64,000 bases of DNA from Planococcus soli (GTDB taxonomy: Bacteria; Bacillota; Bacilli; Bacillales_A; Planococcaceae): positions 124,001 through 188,000 of the forward strand of contig NZ_WXYN01000012.1 in the NCBI RefSeq assembly GCF_016881065.1, read 5' to 3'. Of this stretch, positions 25,948-34,771 are shown in pieces; position 1 is the first letter of the stretch; each line of letters starts with the position of its first letter. Under the pieces are notes generated by a model. It saw nothing but the letters and a program-made list of their open reading frames with translations, made no database searches and was not told where the DNA came from. Position numbers and translations under genes: made by a program.

Positions 25948-25982
25948 AAAACAAAAAGAAGAGGCCGCGGCCTCTTCTTTTT
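25948..25982 (-). terminator. Terminator of trmK-yqfO
   Basis: A perfect 14-bp stem (25953-25966 with 25969-25982) ends at the yqfO stop codon. The minus-strand tail is T-rich. Confidence 0.88.
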
Positions 25983-27093
25983 AAACGAACCGGAAAGGTT
26001 CTGTATTGGTTTTTGACGGCAAAAATTCGCATTGCCAGTTTGGCTGCTGCTTCGACATATGTTCCACGACGCCCTGGATCATCACTTTTTCTACATGATG
26101 CCCTGGATCGATAATATTCAGTCCTATTGCCTGCGCATCCTGTGCAACGTGAAAATACATATCGCCTGTTACATAGACATCTGCGCCGGCGCGTTTTGCC
26201 TGATGGATGTATTTATTGCCATCGCCGCCAAGAACAGCTACTTTTTTTATGATGTCATTCGGATCACCGACTAGACGAAGAGCGGGAACATCGAGCTGCT
26301 GTTTTGCCCAAGCCGCGAATTCCTCTAATGTCATCGGAGTTTCAAGCGTTCCGACACGGCCCAACCCCATCGCAACTTCTTTGTTTTCCAATGTAAAAAC
26401 GTCATATGCCACTTCTTCATATGGATGTGCCGCAAGCATCGCTTTGATGACACGGTCTTTTTCATTTTTGCGGACGACCACTTCCACTTTCGATTCGGCC
26501 GTCACTTCCATTTTTCCAGCTTTGCCGATATATGGGTCAGCTTCAGCTGTTGGCTGGAAACGGCCGGTGCCCGACAACGTATAACTGCAATATTCGTAAT
26601 CACCGATGGCACCGGCCCCCGCTTTGCCAAACGCTTCCCGGATTGCATCTTCATGGCTTTCTGGAACAAATACAGCGATTTTCACCAGTTCCGCTTCATA
26701 TGTCGGAACCAGCACACTGGTATTCTTTATTCCGAGTGCATCTGCCAACAAATCGTTGACCCCGCCGCTTGCCACATCCAAATTGGTGTGCGCAGCATAG
26801 ACAGCAATATCAGCTTTAATCAGCTTTTCCATCAAACTTCCCTGCGGAAAATCCGTTTGCAGATTTTTCAAGGGACGGAAAATCGGCGGATGATGTGCAA
26901 TGATCAATCCCGCGCCTTTGGTTATCGCTTCGTCAACCACTTCTTCATTGACGTCCAGGGTAACGAGAACCCGATCGATTTTTTTATTCAATGTGCCTAC
27001 ATGCAAACCGATCGGATCGCCTTCCATCGCCAAATATTTTGGCGACCATTTCTCGAACTCCGAGATAATTTCCTGGCCATTAGGGATTTTCAT
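25981..27093 (-). CDS. yqfO: Nif3-like dinuclear metal protein YqfO (DUF34)
   Basis: A 370-residue protein of the Nif3/DUF34 family with two half-domains around a PII-like insert (about 130-240). Metal-binding histidines appear in IIAHHPPIF (about 65-73), YAAHTNLDVA and near the C-terminus in IDPGHHVEK. Its start overlaps the end of trmK by 14 bases, the same yqfN-yqfO pairing as in B. subtilis. The family has been linked to metal homeostasis and GTP cyclohydrolase-like folds, but no reaction is settled. Confidence 0.9.
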   Translation of the reverse strand: MKIPNGQEIISEFEKWSPKYLAMEGDPIGLHVGTLNKKIDRVLVTLDVNEEVVDEAITKGAGLIIAHHPPIFRPLKNLQTDFPQGSLMEKLIKADIAVYAAHTNLDVASGGVNDLLADALGIKNTSVLVPTYEAELVKIAVFVPESHEDAIREAFGKAGAGAIGDYEYCSYTLSGTGRFQPTAEADPYIGKAGKMEVTAESKVEVVVRKNEKDRVIKAMLAAHPYEEVAYDVFTLENKEVAMGLGRVGTLETPMTLEEFAAWAKQQLDVPALRLVGDPNDIIKKVAVLGGDGNKYIHQAKRAGADVYVTGDMYFHVAQDAQAIGLNIIDPGHHVEKVMIQGVVEHMSKQQPNWQCEFLPSKTNTEPFRFV

Positions 27094-27793
27094 GCTGCAG
27101 CACCTCTTCTACTAACTGTATTTTTTCAACAAGTTCCTGTTTTTTTTCAATGATTTCCTCTGTTTGGGCAGTGGATTCCATAGAAGCGACAATTTTTTTC
27201 CATTGATCACTCTCACGCCGCCATTTTTCCTGAAAAATCGGTGTTTGATCTTTCAGCAGCTCTGGACCCATCAATAATTGCTGCTGTGTCCACAAGACGG
27301 TCGATTGGACTTTTTCAAGCACCAAAATTTCGTAGATTTTTTCATTTTCCTTTAAAATTTCTTCCTCGGTGATGGTCCAGTTGTTTGCGGATGCCCAATC
27401 ACGGATGGATTTGGAATGGACATTCGGCTGCAAAATCAACCGTTCCACTCCAGCCAACTGTTCTTTGCCCTGCTCTAAAATAGAACAAATCAATGGGCCA
27501 CCCATGCCCGCTATCGTAATTGCCGTTATATGGTCTTCCGGATGGATGGCATCAAGTCCGCTTGCAAGGCGGACATGGATCTGTCCGGCCAACCCTTCCT
27601 GCTGAACCTGTTTTTGGGCCGATTCAAAAGGACCTTTAACAACTTCCCCCGCGACGGCTTTATCCACTACGCCATTCAATACGAGATAACATGGCAAATA
27701 TGCATGGTCACTGCCAATATCTGCTACAACCGCGCCTTTAGGCACGTGATGAGCGACTCTTGTCAGCCGATGTGATAATTGTTGAGCATTCAT
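27080..27793 (-). CDS. trmK: tRNA (adenine(22)-N1)-methyltransferase TrmK
   Basis: A 237-residue SAM-dependent Rossmann methyltransferase that makes m1A22 in tRNA. Motif I is VADIGSDHAYLP (about 23-34). A catalytic-region TIAGMGG (about 92-98) and a helical C-terminal coiled segment (about 190-232, Glu/Gln/Lys-rich) are visible. TAGGAGGATCC precedes the ATG at 27793. It is co-transcribed with yqfO. Confidence 0.92.
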   Translation of the reverse strand: MNAQQLSHRLTRVAHHVPKGAVVADIGSDHAYLPCYLVLNGVVDKAVAGEVVKGPFESAQKQVQQEGLAGQIHVRLASGLDAIHPEDHITAITIAGMGGPLICSILEQGKEQLAGVERLILQPNVHSKSIRDWASANNWTITEEEILKENEKIYEILVLEKVQSTVLWTQQQLLMGPELLKDQTPIFQEKWRRESDQWKKIVASMESTAQTEEIIEKKQELVEKIQLVEEVLQHENP

Positions 27794-27815
27794 TCGGATC
27801 CTCCTAATTTGACAG

Positions 27816-27850
27816 AAAAACCCTTAGCTCCAGAAGAACTAAGGGTTTTT
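27816..27850 (-). terminator. Terminator of cccA
   Basis: A perfect 12-bp stem (27816-27827 with 27839-27850) with five T on the minus-strand side lies just after the cccA stop. Confidence 0.9.
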
Positions 27851-27855
27851 AGATG

Positions 27856-28251
27856 CTATTCGAGTGATAGTACCCACTCAGCCATTGCTGCTACGTTCTC
27901 TTCTGGAACAAGCCCGCCTGGCATCGTGCCTTTACCGTTGATCAAAATTTCTTCGATGTCTTCTTGTGGAAGCTCAGTGCCAATCAAAGATGGACCGACT
28001 CCGCCTTCATAGCTTGAACCGTGGCAAGAAATACAGTTTGCCTGTGCGTGTGCTTCAGGATCGAAATCACCAGCTGCTGCTTCTTCTCCGCCTTCTTCAC
28101 CTTCAGCCGCTTCTTCTCCGCCGCCTTCTTCTGCTGCTTGTTCTTCTGCGATTTCAGCTTCGTCACTAACTCCTTGTACTGATAAGAAGAAAATTAGACC
28201 AATACCGAACGCCATGATTAAGATATAAGGTACAATTGCATTTTTTTGCAT
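27856..28251 (-). CDS. cccA: Membrane-anchored cytochrome c550
   Basis: A 131-residue c-type cytochrome of the respiratory chain. One N-terminal anchor (about 7-26) is followed by a very acidic Glu/Ala/Gly linker (about 29-60) and a single-heme domain. Heme is attached at CISCH (C73, C76, H77), with Met110 in GTMPGG as the probable sixth ligand. AGGGAGGGTTAACGG precedes the ATG. The linker is unusually long and acidic compared with the B. subtilis protein. The gene lies between trmK and rpoD as in Bacillus. Confidence 0.92.
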   Translation of the reverse strand: MQKNAIVPYILIMAFGIGLIFFLSVQGVSDEAEIAEEQAAEEGGGEEAAEGEEGGEEAAAGDFDPEAHAQANCISCHGSSYEGGVGPSLIGTELPQEDIEEILINGKGTMPGGLVPEENVAAMAEWVLSLE

Positions 28252-28479
28252 CCGTTAACCCTCCCTCTACTAAGTTCTGCTAGATGATATTATTCGTATC
28301 ATTCATTATTGTACTGTATTATCAATGAAACGAAAAGTCTTAACAGATAACTTTTCCTTGTTTGTGACAAAAACGGTAATTTAATTGTCATTAGGTCTAG
28401 CTATAGTCAAGTTCCCTCTATCATTCCCCATAAAACTTATTTCACAAAATCTTTTTGGAAAGCAAATGGCCCGCTATCA

Positions 28480-28502
28480 GAAAAACCCTGCAGTTTGCAG
28501 GG
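28480..28502 (-). terminator. Terminator of the acyl-CoA dehydrogenase gene
   Basis: CCCTGCA (28486-28492) pairs with TGCAGGG (28496-28502), followed on the minus strand by five T. The 230 bases from here to cccA hold no recognised gene. Confidence 0.85.
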
Positions 28503-28517
28503 CCGCCTACGGTTTCT

Positions 28518-29657
28518 TTAGCAGCCGATTTGGCGTGCTATAACCATGCGTTGAATTTCGGAAGTGCCTTCACCGATTTCCAGTAATTTCGCATCGCGCA
28601 TATAGCGTTCAACTTCGTATTCCTTCATGTAGCCATAGCCCCCGTGAATCTGGATCGCTTCATCCGCCACTTCCATCGAAATCTCGGAAGCATACAATTT
28701 TGCCATAGAAGCTTCTTTTGTAAACGGCCTTCCCTGGTCCTTCAGCCAAGCTGCTTTATAGACCATGTTGCGGGCCAGTTCAATTTTCATCGCCATGTCG
28801 GCCAGCTTAAACTGGGTGATCTGGAATTCGGATAATGGCTTGCCAAACTGCTTGCGTTCTTTTGAATAAGCCAAGGCTTTGTTAAATGCCGCCTGCGCGA
28901 TGCCTACAGCCATAGCTGCAATGCCGATGCGTCCGCCGTCTAATGTCACCAGGAACTGTTTAAAGCCCTCTCCACGGACGCCTAACAGGTTTTCCTTTGG
29001 CACCCTTACATTTTCAAGAACCAATTCCGTCGTATTGGAGGAATGCAGCCCCATTTTCTCGTAGTTATCAATGATGGTGAAACCTTCAGCATCGGTCGGC
29101 ACAATGATGGCACTGATTTCTTTTTTGCCGTTGTTCATCCCGGTAATGGCCGTAATCGCCAAATGCTTGGCATGGCTGGCGTTGGTGATATAAACTTTTG
29201 AGCCGTTGATGACCCAGTCGTCGCCATCTTCAACCGCACGGGTTTCCGTGCCTCCAGCATCCGAACCTGCATTGGGTTCTGTCAATCCGAAAGCACCAAA
29301 AGAATCGCCGGTGCAAATCGGCGTCAAGTATTTTTCTTTCTGTTCTTCTGTTCCAAATAAATTCAGCGGCGCGCCGCCAAGAGAAATATGTGCAGAATAT
29401 GTGATTCCTGTGGACGCACAGGCACGGCTTAACTCTTCTGTCACAATCGCAAAACTGGTGGTGTCTGCTCCGGCCCCACCGTATTTTTCATCAAACGGCA
29501 AGCCCATCATCCCCATGTTGGACAGCTGTTTGAAGATTTCTGTCGGAAACTCTTTCGAGCGGTCTCGGTCAATGGCACCAGGTGCCACCACCTTGTCGGC
29601 AAATTCTTTCATGGTCTTTTTGATCATCTGCTGTTCTTGTGTCAAATCGAAATCCAT
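28518..29657 (-). CDS. Short/branched-chain acyl-CoA dehydrogenase
   Basis: A 379-residue FAD flavoprotein that oxidises acyl-CoA to enoyl-CoA in fatty or branched-chain acid breakdown. FAD/substrate motifs FGLTEPNAGSDAGG (about 123-136) and YITNASHA are present. The catalytic Glu lies in EIGEGTSEIQ (about 363), the SCAD/butyryl-CoA position. The C-terminal DEAIQIHGGYGYMKEYEVER signature is intact. A cre site overlaps the start of transcription, so glucose should repress it through CcpA. In Bacillus this locus has no such gene, so it is an insertion relative to that order. Chain-length preference cannot be read. Confidence 0.92.
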   Translation of the reverse strand: MDFDLTQEQQMIKKTMKEFADKVVAPGAIDRDRSKEFPTEIFKQLSNMGMMGLPFDEKYGGAGADTTSFAIVTEELSRACASTGITYSAHISLGGAPLNLFGTEEQKEKYLTPICTGDSFGAFGLTEPNAGSDAGGTETRAVEDGDDWVINGSKVYITNASHAKHLAITAITGMNNGKKEISAIIVPTDAEGFTIIDNYEKMGLHSSNTTELVLENVRVPKENLLGVRGEGFKQFLVTLDGGRIGIAAMAVGIAQAAFNKALAYSKERKQFGKPLSEFQITQFKLADMAMKIELARNMVYKAAWLKDQGRPFTKEASMAKLYASEISMEVADEAIQIHGGYGYMKEYEVERYMRDAKLLEIGEGTSEIQRMVIARQIGC

Positions 29658-29678
29658 TTGTGTACATCCCCTTTGTAA

Positions 29679-29692
29679 TGAATACGCTTACA
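29679..29692. promoter_or_regulatory. Predicted CcpA cre site
   Basis: The minus strand reads TGTAAGCGTATTCA, a full match to TGNAANCGNWWNCA. It lies 7-20 bases downstream of the -10 box, a position typical of repression. Confidence 0.72.
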
Positions 29693-29698
29693 CTTTTC

Positions 29699-29728
29699 AT
29701 TATATAGGGAAAATTAAGTCAAACTCAA
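29699..29728 (-). promoter_or_regulatory. Sigma-A promoter of the acyl-CoA dehydrogenase gene
   Basis: TTGAGT (29723-29728) and TATAAT (29699-29704) are separated by 18 bases on the minus strand. Confidence 0.7.
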
Positions 29729-29757
29729 GCTTTAACCCGAATTCCTTTAAACCATAT

Positions 29758-29794
29758 AAAAAAGCCGCTTTCCAAAAAATCTGGAAAGCGGCTT
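29758..29794 (-). terminator. Terminator of dnaG-rpoD
   Basis: A perfect 13-bp stem (29762-29774 with 29782-29794) is followed by six T on the minus strand. Confidence 0.93.
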
Positions 29795-29805
29795 AACAAG
29801 CAGAC

Positions 29806-30960
29806 TTATTCAAGAAAATCTTTCAAGCGTTTGCTGCGTGAAGGGTGGCGCAGTTTGCGCAAAGCTTTCGCTTCAATTTGGCGAATCCGCTCCCGCGTGA
29901 CCCCAAATACTTTCCCGACTTCTTCCAACGTCCGCGTACGGCCATCATCTAAGCCGAAACGAAGACGCAGCACGTTTTCTTCACGGTCAGTCAATGTATC
30001 CAAAACATCTTCCAATTGTTCTTTTAACAATTCATAAGCAGCATGGTCAGATGGAGATTGAGCATCTGAATCCTCGATAAAGTCGCCTAAATGCGAATCG
30101 TCTTCTTCGCCGATCGGTGTTTCCAGTGAAACCGGCTCTTGAGCAATTTTCAGGATTTCACGGACTTTTTCAGGAAGCAGGTCCATTTCTTCTCCGATTT
30201 CTTCCGGAGAAGGCTCACGGCCAAGGTCCTGAAGCAATTGGCGCTGTACACGGATCAGTTTGTTGATGGTTTCAACCATATGAACCGGGATGCGGATTGT
30301 ACGGGCCTGGTCCGCGATGGCGCGTGTAATGGCCTGGCGAATCCACCATGTGGCATAAGTGCTGAACTTGAATCCTTTAGAGTAATCAAACTTTTCAACT
30401 GCTTTGATCAAGCCCATATTCCCTTCCTGGATCAGATCCAGGAAGAGCATACCGCGTCCGACATAGCGCTTGGCAATACTGACAACTAAACGCAGGTTGG
30501 CTTCTGCAAGGCGTTTTTTCGCCTCTTCATCACCTTGTTCGATCAATTTTGCCAAACGGACTTCTTCTTCCGCTTTCAGCAAATCGACGCGTCCAATTTC
30601 TTTCAGATACATGCGGACCGGATCATTGATTTTGACGCCCGGTGGCACGCTTAGATCATTCAAATCGAATTTATCTTCGGTCGGTTTCATTAGACGGTCC
30701 AAATGTTCCTCGTCGTCGGATTTCCGTTCCAATTCGATGCCGTGGCCTTCCAGTTGGTCGATAAACTCTTCTACTGCATCGGATTCCATTTCGAAAACCG
30801 CTAATTTGTCAGCAATTTGTTCGTAATTGAGCTCTCCGGTTTTTTTACCTGTTTCGATCAGCTGTTTTTTCGCTTCTTCGACAGTTGCTTCCGGACCTTC
30901 AGTAGTCAATGGTACATTGCTTGCTTCAACTTCAGTTTGGCGTTCAGATTTCTCGGCCAT
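29806..30960 (-). CDS. rpoD: Primary sigma factor SigA (RpoD)
   Basis: A 384-residue housekeeping sigma factor. Region 1.2 begins near [11 protein letters not shown] (about 113), the region 2.3/2.4 -10 recognition segment is [20 protein letters not shown] (about 213-232), and region 4.2 with the -35 helix is [20 protein letters not shown] (about 345-364). AAAGGAGG precedes the ATG. It follows dnaG by 33 bases in the classic dnaG-rpoD operon. Length and motifs are as expected. Confidence 0.97.
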   Translation of the reverse strand: MAEKSERQTEVEASNVPLTTEGPEATVEEAKKQLIETGKKTGELNYEQIADKLAVFEMESDAVEEFIDQLEGHGIELERKSDDEEHLDRLMKPTEDKFDLNDLSVPPGVKINDPVRMYLKEIGRVDLLKAEEEVRLAKLIEQGDEEAKKRLAEANLRLVVSIAKRYVGRGMLFLDLIQEGNMGLIKAVEKFDYSKGFKFSTYATWWIRQAITRAIADQARTIRIPVHMVETINKLIRVQRQLLQDLGREPSPEEIGEEMDLLPEKVREILKIAQEPVSLETPIGEEDDSHLGDFIEDSDAQSPSDHAAYELLKEQLEDVLDTLTDREENVLRLRFGLDDGRTRTLEEVGKVFGVTRERIRQIEAKALRKLRHPSRSKRLKDFLE

Positions 30961-30993
30961 GTGACTTCCTCCTTTAAAAAAACCGGAATTAAC

Positions 30994-32793
30994 TTACAAT
31001 GATTTCCGTAAAGCAATCACTTCTTGTGCAAGAAGTAAAGCGCGCTTTAAGTCATGCTGTTTTTCCGCTTCTTTTGATTGCTGGATTTTTAGATTGATTT
31101 GCTGCTCGATCCGGTGTTTTTGCAGATGCTTTAAACAATCGGAAATTTCTTCATCTGCATGTTCCGGATCTCGTTCGGACAATGCCGTTTCCATGACAAG
31201 TTTGCGGAGTTCAGCGTCTTGCAGGGTTTCCAGAAATTTATGAAAATCAGCTTTGTCCCATTCCTCGTAGAAACCGAGCAGCTGAACGTACAGCGCCTGG
31301 AATTCCTCACTGACAAACGGAATGCCGCTGTCTTCGCCTGCCAACTTATCCATAACGGATGGGTCTGCCAGTGCATGTGCCAGCAGCGTTCGTTCCGCCC
31401 GGTGCAGTGAAGTGATTCGTTTCGGCTCTTTTTTAACCGTCTTTACTGCAGGTGGTTCGGGTCGATTTCGTTCAATCGTCTTATTTTCCAATTTCCGATA
31501 ATGCTGTAGGATCGCTTCTTGAGATAATCCGGTTTCCTCTGATAATTGCTTTATATATAAATCCCGCTCTAAGGGCGAGGATCTACCGGCTAATAGTTGC
31601 AGCACTTCCTGAATATATTGGAGCAGATCGTTTTCGTACTGGAAATTCTTGTGCCTCCGGGCATGCATCATCGCAAATGCTATAAAAGCGTGCGGCTTGC
31701 CGATTATCTGCTCTTTGAAAGCTGCAGCTCCGTTTTCACGGACATAATCATCCGGGTCCATTTTGCCTGGCAGAACAGCTACTTCCACTTTGAAATTATC
31801 TTCGTTCAAGGAAATGGCTGCTCTTTTGGCAGCTTCCCAGCCTGCATCATCACCGTCAAAACAAATTACCACTTCCTGGGCAAAGCGTTTCATTTGCCGA
31901 ATGTGCTGGGAAGTGAGTGATGTGCCCATAGTAGCTAAAGCATTGTCAACTCCTGCTTTACCCGCTGCGATAACATCCATAAACCCTTCAAACAAAATGA
32001 TTTTCCGATTTTTGCGTATGGCGCTTCTGGCATGATGCACATTATAAAGCACTTGGCTTTTTTGGAAAATCGGAGATTCCGGGCTGTTCATATATTTGGC
32101 TTCCTGTTTGGTGTGCTCAAGGACCCTTCCCGAAAAGGCAATGACTTTGCCGTTTTCGTTCATGATTGGAAACATGATTCTACCGCGGAATCGATCAAAA
32201 TAGCCACTTGACTGCTCACGGGGAATCGCCAATCCGCTCGATTCCAGCTCTTCTTCGCTAAAGCCTTTTCGCTTGAGCGCAGAAGCCATGTAATTCCATT
32301 CCGGGAGCGACCAGCCAATTTTATTTTTTTCGATCATTTCCCGTGTAAAGCCCCTATTTTCCAAATAGTCCAATGCCACTTGGCCTTCCTCAGTATTCAG
32401 TAGAATATGGTGGTACATATCTGCAGCAAACTCGTGCATCAGGATTAGTTGATGATCGCTTTTTGATTGCACCGGACCGGATTCCGCAGGGCTCTGTATA
32501 TCAACCTCAATGCCTGAACGGTTTCCCAATCTAGACAAGGCTTCCTGAAAGGTTAAATTTTCAATATCCATCAAAAACGTGATGACATTGCCACCGGCTC
32601 CACAGCCAAAGCAATGAAAAATCTGCTTGTCGGCAGTGACAGAAAAAGATGGTGTGCTTTCTCCGTGGAAAGGGCAAAGGCCGAACCAATTGCGGCCCCT
32701 CTTTGTTAACTGGACATACTCACCGACGACATCCACAATATCTGTGCTGGAACGGATCTTTTCAATCACTTCTTCAGGAACTCGATTGGACAT
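30994..32793 (-). CDS. dnaG: DNA primase DnaG
   Basis: A 599-residue primase that makes RNA primers for replication. The N-terminal CHC2 zinc finger (CPFHG near 41-45 and HCFGCGAGG near 60-68), the central TOPRIM domain (FEGFMDVIAA near 270 and FDGDDAGW near 315) and a C-terminal helicase-binding domain (about 450-599) are all recognisable. The ATG at 32793 follows a modest GATGGTGAG site. The small gene yqxD that separates yqfL from dnaG in B. subtilis is absent. Confidence 0.96.
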   Translation of the reverse strand: MSNRVPEEVIEKIRSSTDIVDVVGEYVQLTKRGRNWFGLCPFHGESTPSFSVTADKQIFHCFGCGAGGNVITFLMDIENLTFQEALSRLGNRSGIEVDIQSPAESGPVQSKSDHQLILMHEFAADMYHHILLNTEEGQVALDYLENRGFTREMIEKNKIGWSLPEWNYMASALKRKGFSEEELESSGLAIPREQSSGYFDRFRGRIMFPIMNENGKVIAFSGRVLEHTKQEAKYMNSPESPIFQKSQVLYNVHHARSAIRKNRKIILFEGFMDVIAAGKAGVDNALATMGTSLTSQHIRQMKRFAQEVVICFDGDDAGWEAAKRAAISLNEDNFKVEVAVLPGKMDPDDYVRENGAAAFKEQIIGKPHAFIAFAMMHARRHKNFQYENDLLQYIQEVLQLLAGRSSPLERDLYIKQLSEETGLSQEAILQHYRKLENKTIERNRPEPPAVKTVKKEPKRITSLHRAERTLLAHALADPSVMDKLAGEDSGIPFVSEEFQALYVQLLGFYEEWDKADFHKFLETLQDAELRKLVMETALSERDPEHADEEISDCLKHLQKHRIEQQINLKIQQSKEAEKQHDLKRALLLAQEVIALRKSL

Positions 32794-32881
32794 TTTCTCA
32801 CCATCTTTGTTTGCTTAACTTACTTTATTCGTGATTGAAAGACAAAATCCTTCATTTTTCGACAAAAAGATAAAGCAAACT

Positions 32882-32911
32882 ATTTTATCCAATAGTAAGC
32901 TTTAGCCACAA
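32882..32911 (-). promoter_or_regulatory. Candidate promoter of dnaG-rpoD
   Basis: TTGTGG (32906-32911) and TAAAAT (32882-32887) on the minus strand are 18 bases apart. A TATAAT lies slightly upstream (near 32917-32922) without a clear -35, so more than one start is possible. Confidence 0.4.
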
Positions 32912-32954
32912 TTCTTCATTATAAAACGTTTATATCAAAAAATCTACCAAAAAG

Positions 32955-32984
32955 AAAGAAAAACCGCCTATGCAGGGGGTTTTC
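32955..32984 (-). terminator. Terminator of ccpN-yqfL
   Basis: Stem 32960-32968 with 32975-32983, with one mismatch, is followed on the minus strand by T-rich sequence. Confidence 0.75.
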
Positions 32985-32990
32985 CTGAAT

Positions 32991-33797
32991 TTATTTTTGA
33001 AGTTTGCTTAGGATCAGGTTAGCGGTTTCTTCAACTGCCCGATTTGTCACATCAACAATCTCGCAGCCAATGCGGTCCACCACTTTATGGAAGTGGCTGA
33101 TTTCCTCGTGAATGCGGTCGATTTTTGCATAATTGGCATCATCGTTCAAGCCGAGGGCAATCAACCGTTCTTTGCGGATGTTATTCAGTTTATCCGGTGA
33201 GATTACCAGACCAAAGCATTTGTTTGGATCCACATGATACAGTTCGTCCGGCGGGTCCACTTCAGGGACTAGTGGAACGTTGGCGACTTTCAGCCGCTTA
33301 TGCGCCAAGTATTGAGACAGCGGTGTCTTAGACGTTCTTGAAATTCCGACCAGGACAATGTCGGCCATCAGAATGCCGCGCGGATCCCGTCCGTCGTCGT
33401 ATTTGACGGCAAATTCAATCGCTTCTACTTTTTTAAAATAATCATCGTCCAGTTTGCGGACAAGGCCCGCTTCCTGCAGCGGCGGAGCATCCAGCTCTTT
33501 TTCCAGTGCATCCAGCAACGGCCCCATCAAATCAACCGCTGTAACGTAGAATTTTTTTGTTTCAGACTGCATATAGTCCCGCAGTTCCTGGGAAACTAAG
33601 GTATAGACGATAAAAGCTTTTTGCGCGACAGCCAATTTGACGATTTCCTGCAGGTGATCGATTGAGTCGATATACGGAAACCGTTTGAGGACTGCATTTT
33701 GATCTGCATTCAAGTATTGGCTGATCGCCGCTTTTGCGACCAGTTCCCCTGTTTCTCCGACGGAATCGGAGACAATGAACAAGCGGAGTGAATTCAT
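32991..33797 (-). CDS. yqfL: DUF299 kinase/phosphorylase-type regulatory protein YqfL
   Basis: A 268-residue protein of the family that regulates pyruvate,phosphate dikinase or PEP synthase by reversible phosphorylation. The N-terminal [13 protein letters not shown] (about 8-20) and the P-loop-like [15 protein letters not shown] (about 147-161) are diagnostic. In B. subtilis YqfL modulates the repressor CcpN, and the same ccpN-yqfL operon order is kept here. The ATG at 33797 has GAGGTGCC upstream. No ppdK gene is in the window. Confidence 0.9.
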   Translation of the reverse strand: MNSLRLFIVSDSVGETGELVAKAAISQYLNADQNAVLKRFPYIDSIDHLQEIVKLAVAQKAFIVYTLVSQELRDYMQSETKKFYVTAVDLMGPLLDALEKELDAPPLQEAGLVRKLDDDYFKKVEAIEFAVKYDDGRDPRGILMADIVLVGISRTSKTPLSQYLAHKRLKVANVPLVPEVDPPDELYHVDPNKCFGLVISPDKLNNIRKERLIALGLNDDANYAKIDRIHEEISHFHKVVDRIGCEIVDVTNRAVEETANLILSKLQK

Positions 33798-33807
33798 AGT
33801 TGGCACC

Positions 33808-34446
33808 TCACAAATCGTGGTTTTCCGATAACGATAAAAACGCACGAGTAATATTCGTTTTTGTTAATCTGCCGACGACTTTGAAGCCATCCGGCTGTTC
33901 TTCCACCACTGGCAGGGCATCGATTTGCTGATTGATCAGGCGATGCGCTGCCTGGATCAACGATTCGTTTTTTGCGCAATAGGTAATGTTCGGCATGCGC
34001 GTCATAATGATATGTACAGGAATAGCGGCTAAATTCTGGCTGCCCAAACTTGCACGCAATAAATCTTTTCTCGACAGCACACCCGCGAGATATGATTTTT
34101 TGTCCACGACAAAAAGCGTGCCGACATCATCAAGGAACATCTGGCTGATGGCGTCGTATACGCTGACATCATCCCTGACGACAACCGGAATCGACTGAAA
34201 ATCCTTGACCTTCATGTTGTTCATCGTATCAGTGACGTCCTGCCCCGGTTTTTTCCCCGAATAAAAATAGCCAACACGCGGACGGGCATCTAGAAAGCCT
34301 GCCATTGTCAGGATGGCTAAATCAGGTCGTAACGTTGATCTTGTTAAGTTCAAGCGATCCGCTATCTGTTCACCGGTAATCGGACCATTGCCTTTAACGA
34401 TTTGAAGAATTTCCTCTTGCCGTTTATTGAGTTCGATTGGACTCAC
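33808..34446 (-). CDS. ccpN: Gluconeogenesis repressor CcpN
   Basis: A 212-residue repressor that in Bacillus shuts off gapB and pckA on glucose. The N-terminal winged helix (about 1-60, with [20 protein letters not shown]) is followed by two CBS domains (about 80-210). The start is taken as GTG 34446, giving [17 protein letters not shown], which mirrors the B. subtilis N-terminus. The upstream TTG at 34476 is less likely. Its promoter region overlaps that of the divergent glyS. Confidence 0.9.
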   Translation of the reverse strand: MSPIELNKRQEEILQIVKGNGPITGEQIADRLNLTRSTLRPDLAILTMAGFLDARPRVGYFYSGKKPGQDVTDTMNNMKVKDFQSIPVVVRDDVSVYDAISQMFLDDVGTLFVVDKKSYLAGVLSRKDLLRASLGSQNLAAIPVHIIMTRMPNITYCAKNESLIQAAHRLINQQIDALPVVEEQPDGFKVVGRLTKTNITRAFLSLSENHDL

Positions 34447-34484
34447 CGCCTCAAAATATATATATGTGATACTCAATACTAATT

Positions 34485-34513
34485 ATTATATACTAATTAA
34501 CGCGATATTGCGA
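34485..34513 (-). promoter_or_regulatory. Promoter of ccpN-yqfL
   Basis: TATAAT (34485-34490) lies 17 bases from TCGCAA (34508-34513) on the minus strand. The -35 occupies the same six bases as the plus-strand glyS -35, so the two promoters should compete. Confidence 0.6.
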
Positions 34514-34536
34514 AGAAAACATTGCCGTGATACAAT
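34508..34536 (+). promoter_or_regulatory. Sigma-A promoter of glyS
   Basis: TTGCGA (34508-34513) and TACAAT (34531-34536) are separated by 17 bases. Confidence 0.75.
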
Positions 34537-34540
34537 GTGT

Positions 34541-34752
34541 AGGAACTTAACACAGGCAATGACGGATAGATAAGTACTGTACACAAAAGCGAGCAGGGAT
34601 GGTGTAAGCCTGCAACTACAGGAAAAGGCGATCCAGAGCCATTTTTTATTTTAAGCGGACTGCATTTTGCAGTCAATCGAGGTGGAACCGCGGGTCTTAA
34701 CGTACTCGTCCTCGGACATGTTGACATGTCCGGGGACCGGTGCGATTTTTTT
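34541..34752 (+). ncRNA. T-box riboswitch of glyS
   Basis: The leader carries the universal T-box sequence AGGTGGAACCGCG at 34680-34692, preceded by a stem III-like GCAGG...CCTGC element (about 34592-34613). A terminator helix follows (34701-34721 with 34724-34744, one mismatch) and a T run. Binding of uncharged tRNA-Gly should favour the antiterminator and open glyS. A GGC at 34555-34557 is a possible specifier codon, but stem I is short and its fold is not resolved by eye. Downstream identity as a glycyl-tRNA synthetase supports the call. Confidence 0.88.
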
Positions 34753-34771
34753 ATTTTATGGAGGTAATTTT

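Noticed and set aside
28270..28320. Possible Fur-type dyad (TGATA...TATCA) before cccA
   Set aside because: The arms are only five bases and the spacing does not fit the 7-1-7 Fur box; chance occurrence in AT-rich DNA is likely.
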